From contig NZ_KN046818.1 in NCBI RefSeq assembly GCF_000742135.1, positions 3,041,347-3,105,346 of the forward strand: DNA of 64,000 bases, written 5' to 3'. The notes beneath the pieces were generated by a model. The model was not told the origin of the DNA and ran no database searches. It saw only the letters and a list, made by a program, of their open reading frames with translations. This document shows positions 58,101-64,000 of this stretch, in pieces. Within the stretch, counting starts at the first letter, position 1, and every line of letters begins with the position of its first letter. This stretch comes from Klebsiella pneumoniae (GTDB lineage Bacteria > Pseudomonadota > Gammaproteobacteria > Enterobacterales > Enterobacteriaceae). The position numbers and the translations under genes were made by a program.

Positions 58101-59489
58101 ATCACCATGCTCCACAACTTGCGCTGCAAATCGGGAAGTAAATGAGGGTTTGAGTGAGCCACATGCCAATGCGACATGCGGCGCAGGATAGACTTCGAGA
58201 TCGCCTAGACGAGCGTCAGGTTGCCGATCCAATGCAGTGACTAAATCCAACAGCCCATTTTTCATCGCTGTCAGTTGGTGCGGAGTGAAAGCGCTACGCA
58301 GCGCCTCCAGACTCAACCTAAGGCTTTCTTTATGATTATTAACAGTTTGCAAAACAATCTGTAGCTTATAGGACTGCTCGCCGCTGTAGTAACTCTCCAC
58401 GCGTTGCGCGGCACCTGCAATGTGGCGTTCATAGGTAAAGTTATAATAATTAACGCAATAATCGAACGCCCGCAACTTCCCTCCCCCCTGTTCCGCCAAA
58501 TCCTGATTGAATAAGGTAATGGGATATTTGCTGTGTTTAAAACCGCGTTTCAGTTCGCGCTGGAAAAAGGCCACCAGTTCACAGAATCGTTCCGTGCGCA
58601 CCAGTCGATAGGCCAGCGGCAATTGATTAGTAAACATGCCAAAGCAACGCCGCGCCTCGCGAGTATGCCGATTGGCTAACGGCACGCCTATTACGCCTTT
58701 TTCCTCCCCCCATACTCTGGCGCGATAGAGAGCGAAGAGTGCAATAAACAGCGTATTAAGCGTACAGCCATAACGATTACACAACCTGTAGAGACGGTTA
58801 ATTATGGCTGGCTCAAGCCAAGTGGAACAACTGATGCCCTCAGTAGTAACGATGGGGGAACTGTCTGGAAAGCAGTCGCGGTATTCGTCGATATAGTCAC
58901 GCCACCAGCCACGATCAACGGCAAAGCGCGTTGACGCCTGATAAGATTGCTGCTGCGCCAGAAATGCGCTATAGGCTGGTGACGCATCATCTGGTACGTC
59001 CTGCTGTTCGTATGCTCGCTTGACATGGCTTGACAACAACGCCATTGACCAACCATCAGCAATGCCGTGATGGGCTTTAAATAAATAACCGCTGTATTGT
59101 TCACCGCACGTAAAGGTGACAAACTCGAACAAATCGTGCGCCAGCAGGGTAAAGGGCTGCCGGAACCACTCATCAACAAATGTTTCGATCGCCGCTGGGC
59201 GTAGGTTCTCCTTGTCATAATCTGGGGAAAAAGTCAAATGGCGGATATCGCGCCAGTGATAAGGCTGCACTTGGCTGACCACTTCACTCTCCTCTCCCAT
59301 CACAAACCACATACGCAACGCATCAAATTGCCGAATGGCGGACTGGATGGCCGCGTGTAGTCGGGGCAGATCGACAATTCCCTCAATGGTGACCACACCA
59401 CCAATGATGTTTACGGCACTGTAAGGATACAGTTGATCAATGATGTGGCACTGTTCCTGTGGCCACGACAACGGATTGCCCGACATCAT
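55122..59489 (-). CDS. clbN: NRPS ClbN
   Basis: Starts colibactin by N-acylating Asn with a myristoyl group and epimerising it to the D-form, building the prodrug motif cut by ClbP. Start at 59489 overlaps the clbM stop (ATGA) and gives 1455 residues, the known length; a longer upstream extension lies in clbM and is spurious. Domains: condensation (FKAHHGIADGWSM), adenylation (YVLFTSGSTGEPKG, NEYGPTEATVG, YRSGDIGY, KINGYRIELCEIE), carrier (VLGLDSIKS) and epimerisation (ALCAHHLCVDMHSWYLIL, typical HHxxxDxxSW). All motifs intact. Confidence 0.95.
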   Translation of the reverse strand: MMSGNPLSWPQEQCHIIDQLYPYSAVNIIGGVVTIEGIVDLPRLHAAIQSAIRQFDALRMWFVMGEESEVVSQVQPYHWRDIRHLTFSPDYDKENLRPAAIETFVDEWFRQPFTLLAHDLFEFVTFTCGEQYSGYLFKAHHGIADGWSMALLSSHVKRAYEQQDVPDDASPAYSAFLAQQQSYQASTRFAVDRGWWRDYIDEYRDCFPDSSPIVTTEGISCSTWLEPAIINRLYRLCNRYGCTLNTLFIALFALYRARVWGEEKGVIGVPLANRHTREARRCFGMFTNQLPLAYRLVRTERFCELVAFFQRELKRGFKHSKYPITLFNQDLAEQGGGKLRAFDYCVNYYNFTYERHIAGAAQRVESYYSGEQSYKLQIVLQTVNNHKESLRLSLEALRSAFTPHQLTAMKNGLLDLVTALDRQPDARLGDLEVYPAPHVALACGSLKPSFTSRFAAQVVEHGDRTALIDNEQSLTYRQLDDAVERVARYLRQQGIGRGQVVGIIAEHSAQTVMVIYGILRCGAAFLPLNPALPTTRLYAMCRKAQVAHILYDPAMHELTQALAFPASSLLQALATSALAREPWPAIEPQDLAYVLFTSGSTGEPKGVQVSHGNLANYLHFAAERYFTVQDRAALYSSLSFDLTITTLFAPLCVGASISVCRHAESETLLRMAVVDQPNTVIKLTPAHLRLLCAAGISSEQIRTLVVGGEDFKRDLARKAAALFPQAVIYNEYGPTEATVGCMIYRYTGQETLPSLPIGMAIDGCQVAICSPWGCPVPEGETGELVIYGASVTQGYIDAPQQTAAAYFKDTNGVMIGYRSGDIGYAIAPNTLVYQGRKDDQVKINGYRIELCEIEQALLSAPQVESAAVAVIDDVQGQHSGLLACVTPSSVDVATVMQHLRQQLPTYMQPKQCCAIAQLPLSHNGKVDVRQMVATVRNTAPASGSERLGDAAIRHSVRVCVEGALEQTEFDDNENLYVLGLDSIKSIQIAAQLRHHGWTMSAVQVMECGTVNAICEFLASHTTVSQLAQYAHNTRIDLPALRWFTQLALPVPNVYNHVIVLKVLPGCPLEQLHNRLHTLIQQQPALHSALDAEGRLLVCDPNVCYPNEVLTEYSTAQWTLAEVIAQCNSMLDVTNGRVFTAALLHAPQPASSTLVLCAHHLCVDMHSWYLILSTLDAVSTVNGTSNSGLHRWNDYLASKTVDSATHESWRTVCQTLPLHFPPVSLPDDSLPRTRAWREDFRHPCVRRLFESSGNTAYSAETYVLTALALVLRYYSEEPWCRIEMEGMGRGCWPDEPDVADTVGWFTLFYPWAIPLHGDMATLLSAIASDLAKRTHGGGDYGLLQMRHAPEDSLAQGIRMNYIGVQAQPPLRYFHIDHFNSDIYTAPENALGCVLEFNIARSAADGLSFHCRFDPTRIALNDVQLLLARYKNSLTDLDAWLCQHSATLTGAPTLWTL

Positions 59490-60925
59490 GGTGCCACCTC
59501 CATATCCAAGTGTTGGGAGCGCACCGCCTCCTGATTCCATCGCAGCAGACGAGGTGAAAGACGCAGCAGACGCCACGCCAACAACGCAGCCACAAAAGTG
59601 CCGCTCATCGCCCCAAAATAGACGCCGGTAATACGCATCTCTAACACAATCGCCAGCAGGTATACGACAGGGACAGATATAAACACGTGACGCATCAGCG
59701 TCAACAACACCGAATACCAAGGCTTACCAATGGCCTGATAATATTCACTTGCTAACAGGCTGATAGCGACAAAGGGTAGTGCCAGTGCCATGATACGGGT
59801 TTGCAGTACCGCATAGTCACTCACGGCAACAACACGAGTAAACAGGGGATACATCCAGGGTGCCAGTACAATATGCGTAACGGCTAACACCAGCACAATA
59901 GAGAAGGCCAGCGCGACGGCGGCCCAATAGGCATTCAGCGTGCGGGTGACATTTCCGTGTCCCCAGTTTTGCCCCACCACAGTCAGCAACGCGGTCGCGA
60001 TAGCCAGCATCGGCGTGATGATGAAATAGTCGATGCGACCAGTGAGCGTAAACGCTGCCATCGCGTTTACGTCCAGCCTGACGATAAAAAAATTATAAAT
60101 CACTATGCCGACCGCAATGATCAGTTGCATCAGCATCTGCGCCATGCCGACGGAGAGAAACTCTCGGTAGATTTTCCAGGAGAATGGGCGTAACGCGATG
60201 CGTATACTCAACCCGATATGTAATCCCATCAATGTGTAGATGAAATAGGCGACCACACTCAGTTGCGCCAGAAACGACGCCAATGCCACCCCTTTCACAC
60301 CAAAATCGAATACAAAGATCATGATTGGATCGAGCATAATATTTACCAACGCCCCCAACAATGAGGCCTTCATGATGACCATGATCTTACCCGCGCCCTG
60401 AAACAACCCCATCATGACGCCAATCAACATGATGCTGAACACGGTCAGCAGCGAATAATAATAGAACTCCGTTGCGTAGCCGATGATGCTCTTCGTGGCC
60501 CCCAGTGAGCGCAATAGCGGCTGGGCATAAACATAGCCAAGTACGGTGATCACGATCGCAAAGAATAGCGCGATGATGATACCGACCGACAAAATCCGCT
60601 GTGCACGATCCAACCGCTGCATGCCGATGGCGCGGGACAGCAAAGATCCCATACCGATTTGAATGCCGTTGGCGATGGCAAATAACCCCATTCCAACGGG
60701 GAAAACCAGCCCCACACCGGCAATGATGCCGCTGTTGGTGACATCAATGTGGCTCAGCCAAAAAATATCGGCGATGGCATAGGTCACCTGCGTTAACATA
60801 CCGACAAACATCGGCAACGCCATGCGCAGGAGTAATTTATACAGCGAGCCGTCAAACATACCCGCCACCGTGAACAGCTCATCGTTCAGCGTGCCGTTGT
60901 CTGGCTCAAGCTTATTCACCGTCAT
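59486..60925 (-). CDS. clbM: MATE-family precolibactin exporter ClbM
   Basis: 479-residue inner-membrane transporter with about 12 helices and the duplicated MATE layout; moves precolibactin to the periplasm where ClbP acts. Helices such as MFVGMLTQVTYAIADIFWL and FPVGMGLFAIANGIQIGMGS are typical MATE. Stop overlaps clbN start, and it follows clbL by 61 bases. Intact. Confidence 0.95.
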   Translation of the reverse strand: MTVNKLEPDNGTLNDELFTVAGMFDGSLYKLLLRMALPMFVGMLTQVTYAIADIFWLSHIDVTNSGIIAGVGLVFPVGMGLFAIANGIQIGMGSLLSRAIGMQRLDRAQRILSVGIIIALFFAIVITVLGYVYAQPLLRSLGATKSIIGYATEFYYYSLLTVFSIMLIGVMMGLFQGAGKIMVIMKASLLGALVNIMLDPIMIFVFDFGVKGVALASFLAQLSVVAYFIYTLMGLHIGLSIRIALRPFSWKIYREFLSVGMAQMLMQLIIAVGIVIYNFFIVRLDVNAMAAFTLTGRIDYFIITPMLAIATALLTVVGQNWGHGNVTRTLNAYWAAVALAFSIVLVLAVTHIVLAPWMYPLFTRVVAVSDYAVLQTRIMALALPFVAISLLASEYYQAIGKPWYSVLLTLMRHVFISVPVVYLLAIVLEMRITGVYFGAMSGTFVAALLAWRLLRLSPRLLRWNQEAVRSQHLDMEVAP

Positions 60926-60986
60926 ACCTGCTCCTTATTCATTAAATGCGCCGCACCTTTATTGGCGCTGTCACCGATATCCGCCT

Positions 60987-62450
60987 CTAGTACCCTTCCG
61001 GTACCGTGAATCCGCCACTGATGCTTTCGCAGAACTCAGCAAAGTTAATCGTCACATCATCGTGAAAATGCCCGGAAATGATCTGTATGCCGCACGGAAG
61101 CTCATCCATCGTTTTCGCCAATGGGTAAACGGTGGCAGGCAAACCAAAAACCGTTGCTAACATGTTCCAGAACAAATGTTCGTTGTAATCTTGCGGTTCG
61201 CCATTGACGATAAGCTTGCGCTTACGCACCGGCTGCTGCATGTGCGCAAACGCCAGCACCGGGCTGACGGGTGTCAACAACACGTCATAACGCGCGAAAA
61301 GGTTTTCTATCACCCGGCTGTATTCGTGGCGGAGTTTGTCTGTGTTCCGCTGTTCGCCACTGTCTTTCAGCATGCCCTGGTAATAGCTCGTTATCCCCTC
61401 AGGCACATCCGCCAGCTTGCCCACAAGCCTGAAGCCCAGCGCAGCCAGCCCGGCTGTAAGACGCTGGCGTCCATTGAGCGCCGTACTTACCAGTCGACCA
61501 CTGAGTTTGACTGCTATATCAAACAGTGCGTCGGGATCGATATCGGCGGGCATAGCATCATCAACCTCCACGCCAGGCTGTGCGCGTAACTTGTCGATAA
61601 ACGATTGAAAACGCTGTGCGATCTGTTGATCTATCTCATGGTGGGGCGCACTAAACCACGTGCACACGCGGTAGTTTGCTTTGGCCTGATAACGGCTAAA
61701 ATCGGGAATACGCGGCGGTTCCACCCAGAATGTGCTCAATGCGCGCATCATCAGACGCAGATCCGCCGCGCTGCGCGCCATGGGGCCCGCCGTCGAGAGA
61801 TCCGGCTCATCAGTCGCTTGCGGACCACCACCGGGCACATGTCCTCTGACCGACATCAACCCCAAGCTACAACGATGGGCATAGACACCTGTGTAGTGTG
61901 CGGGAATGCGCAGTGAGCCAAACAAATCGCTGCCAAATTCCACGGGGGTGAAATCCGCCGCCACCGCCACCGCCGCTCCCCCGGACGATCCGCCGGGTGA
62001 ACGTTGCCTATCCCACAGGTTATGGGTGGTGCCATACAGATCGTTATAGGTTTGCCAATCGGCAGTCATCATCGGCACATTGGTTTTTCCCATCAGGATC
62101 GCCCCGGCAGCGCGTAAGCGTGCGATGGAAGGAGCATCCTGCGTCGCCCGGTTATCTTTCAGATAATTGGCACCGGACGTGGTTAACCACCCTTGCACGT
62201 CAAACGACTCCTTAACAGTACAAGGTAATCCGTGCAACACGCCCCTTGCGCGCCCCTCCAGTCGCTCACGATCGGCGCGCGCGGCGGCCTCCAACGCCAA
62301 CGCATAGTGCTGCTGCACCACCGCATTCAACGACTTGTTAAACTGCGCCATACGTGAAAAATAGTGATTCACCAACGCCACTGAGGTGGTTTCTCCGGAC
62401 GCCAACTGTGCCAACAGTGTCCCTGCGCTACGATAGCTCTGCTCACTCAT
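60987..62450 (-). CDS. clbL: Amidase-family enzyme ClbL
   Basis: 487 residues from the start at 62450 (MSEQSYRS), giving the known length; it overlaps the clbK stop by 8 bases. Amidase-signature fold with Lys80 (PCTVKESF), cis-Ser155 (GGSSGGAA) and nucleophile Ser179 (GSLRIPAHYTG). In colibactin synthesis ClbL joins two halves to give the pseudo-dimeric final compound. Intact. Confidence 0.95.
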   Translation of the reverse strand: MSEQSYRSAGTLLAQLASGETTSVALVNHYFSRMAQFNKSLNAVVQQHYALALEAAARADRERLEGRARGVLHGLPCTVKESFDVQGWLTTSGANYLKDNRATQDAPSIARLRAAGAILMGKTNVPMMTADWQTYNDLYGTTHNLWDRQRSPGGSSGGAAVAVAADFTPVEFGSDLFGSLRIPAHYTGVYAHRCSLGLMSVRGHVPGGGPQATDEPDLSTAGPMARSAADLRLMMRALSTFWVEPPRIPDFSRYQAKANYRVCTWFSAPHHEIDQQIAQRFQSFIDKLRAQPGVEVDDAMPADIDPDALFDIAVKLSGRLVSTALNGRQRLTAGLAALGFRLVGKLADVPEGITSYYQGMLKDSGEQRNTDKLRHEYSRVIENLFARYDVLLTPVSPVLAFAHMQQPVRKRKLIVNGEPQDYNEHLFWNMLATVFGLPATVYPLAKTMDELPCGIQIISGHFHDDVTINFAEFCESISGGFTVPEGY

Positions 62451-63999
62451 CGCCCTTTTCTCCCTGTTGGGCACGTTTTCGCCGCAACGCCAGATTCTCG
62501 CGCGCAGCGCTGACCTGCGAAACCTCAGCCTGCGCTAATACGATATCGTGGGCGGCGGGTAGATTGTGCAGTTGCTCATCAAGGTAACGCGCCACATCCG
62601 CGATGGTTGGCAGACGGAACAGATCGACAATGGGAATCTCCTGCCCGATAATCGCCTCAAGAGCCTGCTGAATACGCACCAATTCTATAGAACTGCCCCC
62701 CAGCGAGAAGAAATCGTCTTCGACCGACACGTGGCTCACGCCGAGTACCTCTTGCCAGAGCGCCACCAGCCGCTGTTGTAACGCACTGTCCACCTGGATT
62801 GGACCCACGCCGTCACGCTGGTGGGCAATTTGTTCGCCCTGCAGCTGTAATTTTTGCCGATCTAGCTTGCCGTTAGCGGTTAACGGAAAATCGGTCGCTA
62901 ACATCAGATCGCTCGGCACCATATAGTCAGGCAGTTGCTGACGCAGGCCGCGCAGCATGGCATCTTTGTAGCTCTGCATGTCCAGCGACGCAGCGGTTTC
63001 CTTCGGTTTCTCATAGGTGGAGAAATCGCGCAGCAATGCTGCAGCACTTGCCGCCTCTTGCCCTATCGCGCCCCCCACGGTGCAATGGACATAGCGATGA
63101 TGTGGCGACAATTGAAAATGCGATGCCACAGCGGAAAAGTCTGCCATCCCAAGTTGGCACAGCCCCAATCCGTAGCGCGGCGCATCTTCTTCCAGTAAAT
63201 GGCAGAGAGTACCTGCTTCCATCACCGAGAAGTGCCAAGCTGCCTCTTGCCCATAGAATGGCGAGATCACCGCCATATCAGCCACCATAAACAGCGTGAA
63301 TGCCGCCCGATCGGCAATAGACTGATTAGGTCCGGCATGAAAACCACTGTTCAGCTCGACTTCTGGTGCTACCGGCATAAGACAGCTCTGTCGCGGGTCG
63401 AAGTAGTAAATACCGGATACTCCCTCTTCGATCTTGTCTGGATGCAGGTACACGTATGTTTGCACCGGGTATAGCCCCCCGGCAGACGCATAGGCATACT
63501 TGGCAAAAGGTAGACCGGGCAGACGCATCTGCCCCAAGCCCGACAGCAATTGCCCCAACTGTGCCAGCGTGGTTTTTTGCGCGCTGAAATGACGATAGCT
63601 GCGGCGTTTGATGTAACGTGTGCTATCCGCCGGTACCGTCAGTGCAATGCCCAGACCATCCAGCGCGCGAATATGTGGCTCCTTGAGTTTGAACGCTAGA
63701 CGCTGTGCCGGATTCACAATAATACCCTGCGCCAGTGCCGCCGCCTCCGCTTCCTTAGCTTGCAATGCCTGCGCCTGCTGGCGATCGTGCAGTTTGGCAA
63801 AAGCGACCAACCGACGATGTTGAGAATTACCCACTGCCACCACCACTGACTGCTCCACATCGGGATGTCGCGCAATGCAGCGCTCGATTTCCCCCAGTTC
63901 GATACGGTAACCATTCACCTTCACTTGGGTATCGTTGCGCCCCAAAAAGGCGACTTGCCCGTCAGCAAAGTAGCGCCCGCGATCCCCAGTGCGGTAAAT
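62443..63999 (-). CDS. clbK: PKS-NRPS ClbK, 3' part (5' part outside the window)
   Basis: Open to the right edge; the visible 518 residues are the C-terminal end. In order: tail of an adenylation domain ([35 protein letters not shown]), an inserted oxidase domain of the thiazoline/SagB-nitroreductase type (IKRRSYRHFSAQK, YASAGGLYPVQTYVY, SGIYYFDPRQ, GLGLCQLGM), the adenylation end LTANGKLDRQK and a carrier domain (FFSLGGSSIELV). ClbK adds a thiazole to colibactin using cysteine and the FMN oxidase. No break in the visible part; a TTG is the only start-like codon here and is not a real start. Confidence 0.93.
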   Translation of the reverse strand: MYRTGDRGRYFADGQVAFLGRNDTQVKVNGYRIELGEIERCIARHPDVEQSVVVAVGNSQHRRLVAFAKLHDRQQAQALQAKEAEAAALAQGIIVNPAQRLAFKLKEPHIRALDGLGIALTVPADSTRYIKRRSYRHFSAQKTTLAQLGQLLSGLGQMRLPGLPFAKYAYASAGGLYPVQTYVYLHPDKIEEGVSGIYYFDPRQSCLMPVAPEVELNSGFHAGPNQSIADRAAFTLFMVADMAVISPFYGQEAAWHFSVMEAGTLCHLLEEDAPRYGLGLCQLGMADFSAVASHFQLSPHHRYVHCTVGGAIGQEAASAAALLRDFSTYEKPKETAASLDMQSYKDAMLRGLRQQLPDYMVPSDLMLATDFPLTANGKLDRQKLQLQGEQIAHQRDGVGPIQVDSALQQRLVALWQEVLGVSHVSVEDDFFSLGGSSIELVRIQQALEAIIGQEIPIVDLFRLPTIADVARYLDEQLHNLPAAHDIVLAQAEVSQVSAARENLALRRKRAQQGEKGDE

Positions 64000-64000
64000 T

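Noticed and set aside
59490..59720. 77-codon N-terminal extension of clbN
   Set aside because: Lies inside clbM in another frame; the ATGA overlap start at 59489 gives the known ClbN length.
1..64000. CRISPR array or tRNA/rRNA genes
   Set aside because: No regularly spaced repeats and no tRNA cloverleaf were seen; the 17-bp asn tRNA att core was not found inside the window.

Overview
The window is the inner part of a large integrative conjugative element (ICE) of Enterobacteriaceae. It carries two siderophore/genotoxin cargo blocks around a conjugation module. The gene order (integrase, full yersiniabactin locus, AlpA-like xis candidate, VirB-type T4SS, mobB/mobC, colibactin genes) matches what I know of the ICEKp10 type of Klebsiella pneumoniae and related HPI-ICEs (E. 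coli ECOR31, Citrobacter koseri, Klebsiella aerogenes). The sequence alone does not fix the species; Klebsiella pneumoniae is my first guess.

Layout. (1) 1-0.9 kb: 3' part of the P4-like tyrosine integrase; its start lies off the left edge. (2) 1.1-29.9 kb: the yersiniabactin region (High Pathogenicity Island core), GC-rich. ybtPQXS runs left and ybtA, irp2-irp1-ybtU-ybtT-ybtE and fyuA run right. Putative Fur boxes and YbtA inverted repeats lie in front of irp2 and fyuA and between ybtP and ybtA. (3) 29.9-33.5 kb: an AT-rich gap, then small ICE maintenance genes (unknown protein, AlpA-like xis candidate, DUF2857-like, TraR/DksA zinc finger, an Hha-like gene). (4) 33.5-45.3 kb: a long leader with an exact boxA motif, then virB1, virB2, fused virB3-virB4, virB5, eexN, virB6-virB11 and three small accessory genes. 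(5) 45.3-48.6 kb: a non-coding block of nested palindromes, the best oriT candidate, then mobB (VirD4-like coupling protein) and mobC (MOBC relaxase). (6) 48.6-49.8 kb: a junction without a confident gene. (7) 49.8-64 kb, minus strand: the 3' end of the colibactin (pks) island, clbK (partial)-L-M-N-O-P-Q-S.

How it works together. YbtS makes salicylate, YbtE activates it, and HMWP2, HMWP1 and YbtU assemble yersiniabactin, with YbtT as editing thioesterase. FyuA and YbtPQ import ferric yersiniabactin, and YbtA plus Fur control expression. The T4SS with MobB and MobC moves the element. The clb genes make, export, activate and detoxify colibactin.

Most important observation: irp1 has an in-frame TAA at codon 49 (14968-14970). 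The rest of the 3163-codon frame is open. As read, HMWP1 is not made at full length, so the strain may take up yersiniabactin without making it. A second clear nonsense codon breaks the Hha-like gene (codon 16, 33238-33240). A possible third (TAG, 45002-45004) truncates the small gene before oriT. All three are explained by a glutamine-to-stop C-to-T change. I cannot tell real mutation from sequence error.
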